Source: a virus
Virus record (IMG/VR): IMGVR_UViG_3300001533_001770
Location: 1-26,683 of that record
Strand: one strand, 5' to 3'
DNA length: 26,683 nt
A program made the translations under genes and the position numbers. Each line of letters opens with the position of its first letter. Position 1 is the first letter of the stretch. Of the stretch, positions 15,290-22,865 are shown in pieces. A model generated the notes under the pieces. The model was given only the letters and a program-made list of their open reading frames with translations. It was not told the origin of the DNA and ran no database searches.

Positions 15290-15490
15290 TTGCGAAACAA
15301 CAGGAATTTAGGTTTTCACGATGATTATGACGACTTCGATTGTGACGAAAATTACGGCGGGACATTCAAAATGAAAGCAGACAAGAAGATTAAGAACCGA
15401 AGTGACAGGCATTCGTTTAGGCAACAATTAAGGCAGATGATTCAGAGTGGTGATGCCATAGAAGCCATAGACGAGATTGAAGAGCTTTAG
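15290..15490 (+). CDS. Small acidic/basic two-part protein, unknown
   Basis: Possible 66-residue protein. Residues 8-25 are rich in Asp and Glu (DDYDDFDCDE), the middle is basic (KADKKIKNRSDRH) and the end is a helix with alternating acidic residues. Start is TTG 15290, with GAGGAG eight bases upstream; no ATG gives a comparable product. It lies 18 bases after the helical protein gene and directly before the hairpin that precedes the mini-TnpB gene. No family is recognised. Confidence 0.6.
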   Translation: MRNNRNLGFHDDYDDFDCDENYGGTFKMKADKKIKNRSDRHSFRQQLRQMIQSGDAIEAIDEIEEL

Positions 15491-15530
15491 AACCGCAATC
15501 CCCAAAGGGTCTTCGGGGTAAAGCGTTTAA
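15491..15530 (+). other. Imperfect hairpin before the mini-TnpB gene (possible left end)
   Basis: CCCC at 15500-15503 pairs with GGGG at 15515-15518 and, after one mismatch, AAG (15505-15507) pairs with CTT (15511-15513), leaving a three-base loop. Flanking AACCGC (15491-15496) can pair with GCGTTT (15523-15528) with one mismatch. It could be the subterminal hairpin of an IS200/IS605-type end or an RNA structure. It is not followed by a T-tract, so a terminator is unlikely. Confidence 0.45.
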
Positions 15531-15553
15531 AGAATCTGAATTAAGGAGATACC

Positions 15554-16009
15554 GTGCTTGTAAGAGAACTGAAACTGAAGCTGACTAAAGCCCAAACACT
15601 CCAGCTCGAGGAGTGGCTGTGGTGTTTAACCGGAGTCTACAACTGGGCTTCGAGAAAGATAGAACTGGGCGCAAATGACAGGATCTATCACAGTAAGTTC
15701 AAACTTCAGAATTCTCTTGCCAGAGTATCTAAAAAGATACAGATTCCGTCACATGTGATACAGGCTACCATTATTCAGGCTCACGATACTTGGGACAGAT
15801 GCCTTAAGAAGAAGGCTAGAGGTCAGATCTGCTCAAACTGCGGAGCTTTAAGCGGTCCTTCAAGATTAGGCGGGCTGAAAGTAAGGAGATGGGGGTGCCG
15901 TGTCTGTGGTACACAACTGGACAGAGTTATCAACTCTGCCCTTGTAATTCTCAAAACTGGGTTCGGATGGAGCCTTGGAGTTCTGGAATCGTCGGGCGGT
16001 GTCCGATGA
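15554..16009 (+). CDS. Miniature TnpB-like protein lacking the RuvC core
   Basis: This 151-residue product joins the two ends of an IS200/IS605 TnpB. Residues 1-88 match the TnpB N-terminal helix-turn-helix/REC part (LVRELKLKLTKAQTLQLEEW, LTGVYNWASRKIEL, IPSHVIQATIIQAHDTWDR). Residues 91-135 match the C-terminal zinc ribbon (Cys93, Cys96, Cys115, Cys118) and the start of RuvC-III with Asp123 in DRVINSALVIL. The part between, which in TnpB carries the RuvC-I Asp and RuvC-II Glu (roughly 200 residues by general knowledge of the family), is absent without loss of frame, so it should not cut DNA alone. GTG 15554 has AAGGAG six bases upstream, so it looks expressed. It overlaps the nuclease gene as ATGA. 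It is either a decaying transposon gene or an adapted nucleic-acid-binding protein. Confidence 0.8.
   Translation: MLVRELKLKLTKAQTLQLEEWLWCLTGVYNWASRKIELGANDRIYHSKFKLQNSLARVSKKIQIPSHVIQATIIQAHDTWDRCLKKKARGQICSNCGALSGPSRLGGLKVRRWGCRVCGTQLDRVINSALVILKTGFGWSLGVLESSGGVR
15989..16009 (+). other. Hairpin at the mini-TnpB stop / nuclease start
   Basis: TCGTCGG (15989-15995) and CCGATGA (16003-16009) form a seven-base-pair stem with one G-T pair and a seven-base loop. It covers the ATGA overlap, so it may be a transposon right-end hairpin, the 3' part of a TnpB-type guide RNA, or a control on translation of the nuclease. Confidence 0.4.
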
Positions 16010-16362
16010 ACATCAGAAAGGCAAGTGCGCGTAGATCTAAGAGGCACGAGGAGATTCTTTCCTATATTGAAGAGAACTATCCTCACCTCAAAATAAAGGA
16101 GGAGTACCATGTCGGAGAGAATTTATGCTTGGATATCTACATTCCTTCTTTATTTGTTGCCATTGAGATTGACGGAGAACAGCACGACAGGTTTAATCCC
16201 TTTTTCCACAATAATTCTCTATTACACTTTAACAAGCAACTAAAAAGAGACAAAAGGAAAAACTACTTGTGTAAAATGAAGAACATAGCCCTTATTAGAA
16301 TCAAACACAATGATAAAAGAAGTCCTAGTGAGATCTTTTCCTCTATTTTTTCGGGGATTTAA
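16006..16362 (+). CDS. PD-(D/E)XK-type endonuclease, possible homing endonuclease
   Basis: Short 118-residue nuclease resembling the VSR/DUF559-like branch of the PD-(D/E)XK fold. An N-terminal helix with HEEILSYIEENYP is followed by LDIYIPSLFVAIEIDGEQH, giving Asp43 and the Glu54-x-Asp56 pair that would bind the metal, then DRFNPFFH. RDKRKNYLCK and a final IALIRIKHND strand complete the fold. Relatives are common in phages as free-standing endonucleases. The frame is open further upstream (to 15889), but ATG 16006 overlapping the TnpB-like stop is the natural start because the protein upstream of it has no nuclease-like sequence. The ribosome site is weak (GGGCGG), so translation may depend on the TnpB-like gene. 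Confidence 0.8.
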   Translation: MNIRKASARRSKRHEEILSYIEENYPHLKIKEEYHVGENLCLDIYIPSLFVAIEIDGEQHDRFNPFFHNNSLLHFNKQLKRDKRKNYLCKMKNIALIRIKHNDKRSPSEIFSSIFSGI

Positions 16363-16364
16363 GT

Positions 16365-16928
16365 ATGGAGTCTAGTAAAGTAATTAATGAGGCCCTCATG
16401 AAACTGGAGCCCTATCTAATTGAGGCTGTAAAATATTGCGGAAGGGCCTCTTTTAAACAGGATGTAGCACAAAATGTTAGAATAGCACTTTGGGAATACT
16501 TCCTGAAAACGAAAGAAGAGAGGGAATACTCTCCTGAGGAGATACTTACTTTCTTTAAGACTTATCTTAAGACTATGGTCTTCTTCTGTTCGGGTAAATT
16601 GAGACAAGAATATCGTAAAGAAAAAAACAGAAACAAGAGCCTATCTTTAATGTACTATGACGAGGGTGGAGAATCCCCTAAAGTAGCAGAATTATATGTC
16701 TTTATGACAAAAGAAATAGGTAGGGTAGATTTCGAAATCGATCTTCAAAAGTACAGAAAGGTGCTCTCCAAGAAAGAGTACGAAATTCTCAATTATTTAT
16801 CTAAGACAGAGTCTGATATCAAGAATTTTGATTCTATAGGAAGGCAAATGGGGTACTTAGGCAAAGGTGGGATCAAATATGTACTGACAAATATAGCCAG
16901 AAAAATCCAAAAACTGAACGAAATCTAA
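16365..16928 (+). CDS. Putative sigma-70-family (ECF-like) factor
   Basis: A 187-residue protein with a layout like small sigma factors. Residues 27-50 include FKQDVAQNVRIALWEYF, comparable to region 2.1-2.2 (the DLvQEvfiaLwe-type helix that binds RNA polymerase). A basic linker KLRQEYRKEKNRNK follows. The C-terminus LSKKEYEILNYLSK..FDSIGRQMGYLGKGGIKYVL..IARKIQKL resembles the region 4 helix-turn-helix. The degree of match is moderate and no -10-reading residues can be assigned. ATG 16365 has GGGGA seven bases upstream and follows the nuclease stop by two bases. It sits directly before a strong terminator and the structural module, so a late-transcription role is plausible. It might instead be an unrelated helical DNA-binding protein. 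Confidence 0.55.
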   Translation: MESSKVINEALMKLEPYLIEAVKYCGRASFKQDVAQNVRIALWEYFLKTKEEREYSPEEILTFFKTYLKTMVFFCSGKLRQEYRKEKNRNKSLSLMYYDEGGESPKVAELYVFMTKEIGRVDFEIDLQKYRKVLSKKEYEILNYLSKTESDIKNFDSIGRQMGYLGKGGIKYVLTNIARKIQKLNEI

Positions 16929-16953
16929 CTTTACATAAAGTTTTATACAATTT

Positions 16954-16995
16954 CCGCTCTATATTGTTCTCAATATAGAGCGGAGTTTTGTTTTT
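16954..16995 (+). terminator. Rho-independent terminator
   Basis: A perfect 13-base-pair stem (16954-16966 with 16971-16983), a four-base loop TTCT, then AG and a T-rich tract (16986-16995). It ends the rightward small-gene run right after the putative sigma gene and separates it from the packaging genes. Confidence 0.93.
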
Positions 16996-17026
16996 AAGCC
17001 GAATCGGCCTTCAAAAAGGAGACAAT

Positions 17027-18088
17027 GTGCCAGCAGTAAAAAAGACCCCTCGCCCAAAGCGTAAGGGGATTAAGGCCAGAAGGATCAAACCTGCGATGGA
17101 GCTAGTTCCTTCGGATTACGAGGTAGAAGTCGTAACCGTAGGTTTGTCAGACTATTACGATTCTTTCCCCGACCTTTTAAAAGGAGCCACAAAGGAAGAA
17201 AAGATTAACGAAGTAATCGAAAAGGCAAAAAAGGGATGGAAATGTGCTGCTAATGCTTTTGTTCCTAGGGTAGAATTGCTTACTAAGTGGAACAGTGCTG
17301 GAATTAAGAACCTTTTCGGCAAAAACGATAATTACAAAGTTGCCCAACAGGCTAAAACAGCAGAAAAGGTACGAGAGGCCACTAAAAAAATGGGTGGCAC
17401 TACGGATAAGTTCGAACTAGCTAGGCTCTTAACGGGCGAAGAGAAGAAGATCTTTCTTGAAAGACACCAAGTATATATGGAGGAGTTCGAAATCAATGAA
17501 AGTTCCGACTGGTCCCTCTTGATGCAAATACTTCTAGAAGAAATAAGACAGTACAGACTAGCTCGTCAAAGCATCCTTCATCCAGAGGATGATATTGAAC
17601 TCTCCCTAAACGAATCCTACAAGAGAATGATTGCCGCGCAAAAATCCCTAGGGGTCACAAGAGAACAGCGTGAATCTGCCAACAAAGAGTCCGAAGGTAA
17701 TATAGCACAGTTAGTCAAACAATACGAAGAGAAGAAAGCATTCATCGAAAAACGCAAAAAGATGGACATTATGGAAGAGGAGGCTCTTTTAGAAAAACAC
17801 AATAACGGTGAAGTCTACCAAATGTTAGTCAAAGACGGCATGAAAGAGATGGGCGAATCCCTCCTCGCCGCAAAAGAAAAAGAGGAGGAAATGTTCATGC
17901 AATCAGATATCGATGAATCAATCGCACAAGATTTTGTGCCAGATATTTCCAAAACAGAAGAAAATAGACACAAAAAAGAAATGAGACAAAGAGAAAAAGA
18001 AACCCAACTATTAGAACAAGAACTAGCAATCTCAAAACACCAAGAAACCCTAAACGAAGACCCAAACCAATTCAGAGTTGATCGTTAA
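17027..18088 (+). CDS. Putative terminase small subunit
   Basis: A 353-residue highly charged protein directly before the large terminase. It begins with a basic tail (KKTPRPKRKGIKARRIKP). Residues of the middle (LTGEEKKIFLERHQVYMEEF, LLEEIRQYRLARQSIL and MIAAQKSLGVTREQR) form helices in a pattern seen in small terminase-type phage proteins, and a long coiled-coil, Lys/Glu-rich tail ends the protein. An upstream in-frame TTG (16988) lies inside the terminator, so I chose GTG 17027, with AGGAG five bases upstream. The stop TAA touches the GTG of terL. Position and pattern support recognition of packaging DNA, but a scaffold-like or regulatory role cannot be excluded. No strong promoter is visible between terminator and start. 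Confidence 0.55.
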   Translation: MPAVKKTPRPKRKGIKARRIKPAMELVPSDYEVEVVTVGLSDYYDSFPDLLKGATKEEKINEVIEKAKKGWKCAANAFVPRVELLTKWNSAGIKNLFGKNDNYKVAQQAKTAEKVREATKKMGGTTDKFELARLLTGEEKKIFLERHQVYMEEFEINESSDWSLLMQILLEEIRQYRLARQSILHPEDDIELSLNESYKRMIAAQKSLGVTREQRESANKESEGNIAQLVKQYEEKKAFIEKRKKMDIMEEEALLEKHNNGEVYQMLVKDGMKEMGESLLAAKEKEEEMFMQSDIDESIAQDFVPDISKTEENRHKKEMRQREKETQLLEQELAISKHQETLNEDPNQFRVDR

Positions 18089-20962
18089 GTGGCAAGCGTA
18101 AAGAAAAAAAGTAGTAAGTCTCGAATGGAAAAGATGCAAGATTCGTCTCGCGCCTCCTCCTCCGCTGTTGTAAAAAGAATGAAAAAAGACATCTACGGCC
18201 TCACCAAAGAAGAAGAGCTAATAGAATTCTATCGAGAAAATCCAGTCGAAGCAGCCCGAGACATACTTAAAATCGAACTTAACTGGTTCCAAAGAATCGC
18301 TCTAAAGAAGCTCTGGACGAGACCTTACATATGTTTTAAATGGGGCCGGGCTGGCTCTAAGTGCCAGCGGCACAACGACTTGGCCTACGACCATGACACC
18401 GGGCTGTTCAAGAAGATCGGGGAGTTCAACAATTCTTCTTTTACTACACTTGCGTTAGGTGAGGGTTACAAACTCGTTCCGGCTAAGGCTTATGTGGAGG
18501 AGAACGGAGTTAAGCCTATTTTCGAGGTTACGCTTCGTAGTGGAAGGTCAATCGGGGTAACAGACAATCATCCTTTCCTAAAAGTGGGTGGCTGGACCGA
18601 AGTTAAAGATCTTAAAGTAGGCGATAGGGTGGCCACCGCGAGAAAACTTCCCGAGGGGAGGGTAGATTACCCCAAAAATAGAGCTAAGTTGTTGGGATAC
18701 TTGATCGGTGACGGGGGAATTACTCAAGGAGTTAACTTTACAAAGAGTGAGAAAGACATCCTCGACGATTTTAGGCATTGTGTGTTGGGGGAGTTTGATT
18801 CAGTTTACGTTAGGGAACGTGATCGTGGGGTTGCTACTACCCTTTATGTTAGCAGGGAGATATCAATTGGAGATGGTAATGATAATGAAGTGATAACTTG
18901 GCTAAAAGAATTAGGCCTCTACGGCAAGAAAAGTGTAGATAAGACTGTTCCTGACGTTGTGTTCCAGATGAACAACGAATCGCTGAAGTGCTTTTTAGCC
19001 TCTTATTTCGATTGTGATGGATTTGTTGATCATGGTCTCCCCGTTTATTCTTCAAGTTCAAAGAAATTGTTGCAGGATGTCCAAAGACTATTGTTGAGAT
19101 TTGGTATCGTCTCCAATCTAATCTTTAAAAAGGCCAAATGTAACGGTAAAGAATTTGATGCTTGGAAACTCTACATACTGGGCGGAGAAAGCACAAAACT
19201 ATTCTACGAAAATATCCCTATCATATTTCAGCGTAAAAAGAATAAAATTAGAGACCATCTGGAAAAGACCATAAATAGTCCTAATTTAGATACGGTTCCT
19301 AAAGAAATATGGGACATATATATTGAAAAGTTTGACATAAAACTAAGGAGTAGGAAGTACTCTAGGTCGTACAGGAAAAGGTACTCCCCCACTAGAGACA
19401 AATTAGAGAAGTTCGGCAAAGAGTTTGGCGTTGATGATGCTGTAGATTTAGCGAATTCAGATATTTACTGGGACGAAGTAGTAGATATTACTTGTACGGG
19501 CGAGGAGGAAACTTACGCCGTTTGTGTTCCCGGTTACGAAAACTATTTGGCTGATACGATCATCACGCACAATACTTGGCTCGTGGCCGTCTATTGTACG
19601 CTTAAGGCAATGCTTTATTCCGAGATGAAAATCGGGGTCGTGGCTCCTTCTTTAAGGCAGACTGCTTGTGTGTTCGATGAAATAGACAGACTGTTTACAA
19701 ATTCTCCTTATTTTAGAGCAAGCGTAAGGACGATGAAATACAGTAACATATCTTATTTGTTAGAGTTTCATCACAATTCTAAAATAGAGGGTCTTCCTGT
19801 AGGAGCAGACGGAAAGAAGATTCGTGGCAAAAGATATAACATTGTTATTTTGGACGAGTTCAACTACCACAATGAAGAGACAATTAACGCAGTAGTTAAA
19901 CCCTTCTTGATGATTCGTAAGGGAGAAACGCTGAATCAAATTGTTTACGCTTCTTCTCCGGGATATAGAACGGAACATTTCTGGGCAACTTGCAAAAGAA
20001 TATTCTCGAAAGAGAAGCAATTCCCGCATCTTTATTCTTTGACTACATTTAACTTTGCAGATGTTTACATGGGGAAAACTGATTACTTCCTTCCTGATAT
20101 GCATATGATTAGTGATGCTTTTGAGAGTGTTCCTCTCGAAAAATTCTTGATGGAGTATGGAGGGTATGTGCCGGGAGATATCTCTTCCTTCTTCTCTCCG
20201 CATTTGATTGCCGATTGTGAACCTAGGGCCAAGCCAGTCGAAATTGAAGCTAGGGCCGACCTGACAGATGACTCTACTTATATAATGGGCGTAGACGTCG
20301 CGAGATCGCCTACAGGAGCCAATTTTTCGTACTGTATCCTCAAACTATCTGAAAACAAAACATACAAGAGGATAGTCAAATTAAGAAGTTTCAAAGGAAT
20401 AGACTTCCCCAAACAGGCAAATATAATTCGCAAAGAAATCTTCATCAACAAATTCAATATCGAAAAGATCGTAATGGACTACGGCGGCGGAGGAGTGGCG
20501 TTAGCGGATATTTTGAGTTATCCTTGGAGTTATGGCGGGGTAGACTATCCTTCGATAGTACCAGCTAAAACGGTCAAAGATGACTTCTTTAATGCGAAAA
20601 AGGTCCTTCCTATCATGGAGTTAGAACAGTTTACAGTTCCTTTTATCGACAAGATCTATACTACGCTTAAGGCTGACATGGAACATAGGACCCTTTTATT
20701 CCCTCCCGAGGAGACCAAAGGTTTAGACTTCGAACACACCAATATCGCGAAAGAGATTAGTCTCTTAAGATCCGAATTAATATTCCTTTCGACTAAACCA
20801 AGGGCACAGGGGTTGACTTTCGAGGGACATCCTAAACTAGGGAAGGACCGTGCGACTGCTCTGGCACTAGCTAATTACGGCGCAAGCGAAGCGTTCAAAA
20901 AGACGATAGGCATTTCAGAAGAGGAACAGGAAGAAGAGATGACGATCGGCTTTTGGCTATAA
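18089..20962 (+). CDS. terL: Large terminase subunit (ATPase-nuclease) with intein
   Basis: Motor that packages DNA into the prohead through the portal. The 957-residue precursor minus a 404-residue intein gives a 553-residue protein, normal for TerL. The N-terminal adenine-binding region NWFQRIALKKLW (65-76) precedes Walker A, which is split: GRAGSK (86-91), intein, then TW (496-497). Walker B is VILDEF (586-591), with coupling motif YASSPG (620-625). The nuclease domain begins with YIMGVDVARSPTG, metal-binding Asp736. GTG 18089 directly follows the previous stop (TAAGTG); no clear ribosome site is seen, so translation is probably coupled. Until splicing occurs the P-loop is interrupted, so the precursor should be unable to hydrolyse ATP. 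Confidence 0.95.
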   Translation: MASVKKKSSKSRMEKMQDSSRASSSAVVKRMKKDIYGLTKEEELIEFYRENPVEAARDILKIELNWFQRIALKKLWTRPYICFKWGRAGSKCQRHNDLAYDHDTGLFKKIGEFNNSSFTTLALGEGYKLVPAKAYVEENGVKPIFEVTLRSGRSIGVTDNHPFLKVGGWTEVKDLKVGDRVATARKLPEGRVDYPKNRAKLLGYLIGDGGITQGVNFTKSEKDILDDFRHCVLGEFDSVYVRERDRGVATTLYVSREISIGDGNDNEVITWLKELGLYGKKSVDKTVPDVVFQMNNESLKCFLASYFDCDGFVDHGLPVYSSSSKKLLQDVQRLLLRFGIVSNLIFKKAKCNGKEFDAWKLYILGGESTKLFYENIPIIFQRKKNKIRDHLEKTINSPNLDTVPKEIWDIYIEKFDIKLRSRKYSRSYRKRYSPTRDKLEKFGKEFGVDDAVDLANSDIYWDEVVDITCTGEEETYAVCVPGYENYLADTIITHNTWLVAVYCTLKAMLYSEMKIGVVAPSLRQTACVFDEIDRLFTNSPYFRASVRTMKYSNISYLLEFHHNSKIEGLPVGADGKKIRGKRYNIVILDEFNYHNEETINAVVKPFLMIRKGETLNQIVYASSPGYRTEHFWATCKRIFSKEKQFPHLYSLTTFNFADVYMGKTDYFLPDMHMISDAFESVPLEKFLMEYGGYVPGDISSFFSPHLIADCEPRAKPVEIEARADLTDDSTYIMGVDVARSPTGANFSYCILKLSENKTYKRIVKLRSFKGIDFPKQANIIRKEIFINKFNIEKIVMDYGGGGVALADILSYPWSYGGVDYPSIVPAKTVKDDFFNAKKVLPIMELEQFTVPFIDKIYTTLKADMEHRTLLFPPEETKGLDFEHTNIAKEISLLRSELIFLSTKPRAQGLTFEGHPKLGKDRATALALANYGASEAFKKTIGISEEEQEEEMTIGFWL
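18362..19573 (+). other. LAGLIDADG intein inserted in TerL Walker A
   Basis: Self-splicing protein element of 404 residues coded in frame. It starts with Cys1 and ends with His403-Asn404, followed by extein Thr: the residues needed for class 1 splicing. Block B is VTDNHPFL (Thr67-x2-His70). Two LAGLIDADG motifs, LLGYLIGDGG (110-119) and FLASYFDCDG (211-220), mark a double-motif homing endonuclease with both catalytic acidic residues kept, so it may be active. Block F/G reads YENYLADTIITHN. Insertion lies between the Lys and Thr of the P-loop (GRAGSK|TW), a conserved site favoured by inteins in ATPases. The first 60 bases are about 60% GC, well above the surrounding DNA. Confidence 0.95.
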
Positions 20963-21010
20963 TAGGGGCATATAATTACCAGTCTTTGGCTCTAAAAAGG
21001 GGATAATATT

Positions 21011-22861
21011 ATGGGGCGCAAGAAGAAAACTACCGAAGATCTCAATAAAATAAAGGCCGTTATTGATAACGCGCCCCTTATTGACATTAAGTCCGAAGAG
21101 GATATAACCAAACTTAATCAAATGCTTGAAACGGAGCCTAGACTCCCTATACGAATCAAAGAGGATAATGGGGATATTTCCTACGGGGTAGCGATACCCA
21201 GAAACACACCCAATCCTACCCAATACCTTACTTCCCTAAAGGAATACGAAAACTCTAGTGGCAATATTTACGAGCAGTTTAAGGTATGTAAGGCTCTTTA
21301 TATCCACGAGGGAATCGTTGGAACTGTTTTGGATATGTTAATCGACCTTTCGATACCTAAAGTTAAAGTGCGGAATATTAAAAACCCCAAACTGGAAAAG
21401 GCAATAGAGTATTGGAAGAAACATGTCAACATGAATAACTCCAATATAACAAACGGAGTAGAATTTGTAGTTAGGAACTTTCTAAAGGATTATTATCTTT
21501 GCGGGAATGTATTTCCTTATACCAAATGGAAGAAAACATACATCCCCTCGATTAAGAATTCCTACAAATTACCTATGTCTATGGTAACGATTGACCCCTC
21601 GGTTATAGAAATACCTCCTGAGTCGGTTGCTTTTGGCGATAAAGAGATCTATTTGAATATGGATAGAATCTTCGGGCCTATGACAACCCGTAATCAAAGA
21701 AGCGGCTTCCTTTCCAAGTATCCTCTTAAGATCCGCAGGCAAGCCAAAGATGGCAATAGAATTCCTCTCGATCCCAAAGAGGTCACTCATCTTAAGCGCA
21801 AAGGATCTTCGTACGCTCCTTGGGGAGTTCCTTATTTGACTCGCGTTTTCAATTCAATTGCTTCTAAGAGAAAACTACGGCATTTGGACGACTCTACCAT
21901 TGATGGTTTGATTAATTCGATCACTATTTTCAAAGTAGGAGATAAAGACGTTCCCGCCACATATGCCCCCTCAAGGCTAAGAGCATTTGCCTCTCTAATC
22001 AAAAACCCTAATCCTAGCCTAACTCTAGTTTGGTCTTGGGATGTAGAGATACTATCTGTTTCCCCCAAGGGTGAAGTCCTTGATATGACAGATAGATACA
22101 AAAGCGTAGATATGGATACCCTTTATGCCCTAGGGATGCCTGTATCGCTCCTAACGGGTGAAGGAGCAAGGGCGGGAGATGTTTGGGCGTCTATTATCTT
22201 TTTCGTAGAGAGGTTAGCCGAAGCTAATTCTGAAATCGAGGTATTCTTCACGCAAAAAATAGAAGAGATTTGCGTCGAAAATGGGTTCGATTCTGAGCAT
22301 GACATTGTGGTTAACGCGGTTAGGCCCAAGGTGAACAAGGACTTCGTAAGGAATGTTGTTTTAGCCCTTTACGATCGTGGATTATTGGACCCCTCTATGA
22401 CCTTAGATGAGGCAGGATATGACATTGTAGAGGTCATGCAGAGAAGGGAAGAAGAGGACAAAAAGAAATACCACGAGGCAATCCAGATTCCTTCCCTTCC
22501 TTTCTCGACTCCCAAGGGCGTTCCTGCTCCGACAGATAAAACCCCCAAGGATAACCAGAAAAAGGACACAAAGACAGTCGAAGTAGACCAAACTCCTACT
22601 AAGATAGCTCCTAAAGTCGAAGGTAACTTAAAAGACCGTATTGAGGTTCTGGTGGAACGAATTTTGGCTAAGAGTAATGATTTAGATACTTTTAAGTCCG
22701 AACTGTGTTCTATATCTTCAGTAGTAGATTATCTGCCTAATTTAAAGATAGATTCCACCTCCCTTAGGAACTTTTCCAGAGAACTAGAGGATATTAGTTC
22801 CGAGGACGAATCCTACAGGGAAAAAATATTCAACAAAATTAACTTACTTTTTGGGAGATGA
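21011..22861 (+). CDS. Portal protein
   Basis: Dodecameric ring protein through which DNA enters the head; 616 residues. It follows terL by 48 bases, the usual order. Portal-type features are the LKEYENSSGNIYEQFKVCKALY and VRNFLKDYYLCGNVFPYTKW helices, the region with KEVTHLKRKGSSYAPWGVPY, and YALGMPVSLLTGEGARAGDVW followed by IEVFFTQKIEEICVENGF, the crown-side stretch typical of portals of this type. The C-terminal 120 residues are a proline-rich, charged linker (PSLPFSTPKGVPAPTDKTP) and a helical tail that are outside the core. ATG 21011 has AGGGGA about eight bases upstream. Two TATAAT-like stretches lie just before it, without convincing -35 boxes. Confidence 0.87.
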   Translation: MGRKKKTTEDLNKIKAVIDNAPLIDIKSEEDITKLNQMLETEPRLPIRIKEDNGDISYGVAIPRNTPNPTQYLTSLKEYENSSGNIYEQFKVCKALYIHEGIVGTVLDMLIDLSIPKVKVRNIKNPKLEKAIEYWKKHVNMNNSNITNGVEFVVRNFLKDYYLCGNVFPYTKWKKTYIPSIKNSYKLPMSMVTIDPSVIEIPPESVAFGDKEIYLNMDRIFGPMTTRNQRSGFLSKYPLKIRRQAKDGNRIPLDPKEVTHLKRKGSSYAPWGVPYLTRVFNSIASKRKLRHLDDSTIDGLINSITIFKVGDKDVPATYAPSRLRAFASLIKNPNPSLTLVWSWDVEILSVSPKGEVLDMTDRYKSVDMDTLYALGMPVSLLTGEGARAGDVWASIIFFVERLAEANSEIEVFFTQKIEEICVENGFDSEHDIVVNAVRPKVNKDFVRNVVLALYDRGLLDPSMTLDEAGYDIVEVMQRREEEDKKKYHEAIQIPSLPFSTPKGVPAPTDKTPKDNQKKDTKTVEVDQTPTKIAPKVEGNLKDRIEVLVERILAKSNDLDTFKSELCSISSVVDYLPNLKIDSTSLRNFSRELEDISSEDESYREKIFNKINLLFGR

Positions 22862-22865
22862 GCGT

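Noticed and set aside
15889-16005. N-terminal extension of the PD-(D/E)XK nuclease from ATG 15889.
   Set aside because: It lies wholly inside the TnpB-like gene in another frame, is cysteine/tryptophan-rich without nuclease-like sequence, and ATG 16006 overlaps the preceding stop naturally.
16988-17026. Earlier in-frame TTG start of the putative small terminase at 16988.
   Set aside because: It lies inside the T-tract of the terminator and has no ribosome site; GTG 17027 has AGGAG at good spacing.
20958-20976. Two TATAAT sequences (20958-20963 and 20971-20976) between terL and the portal gene as a promoter.
   Set aside because: Neither has a plausible -35 box at 16-18 bases, and the first overlaps the terL stop; AT-rich chance matches are likely.
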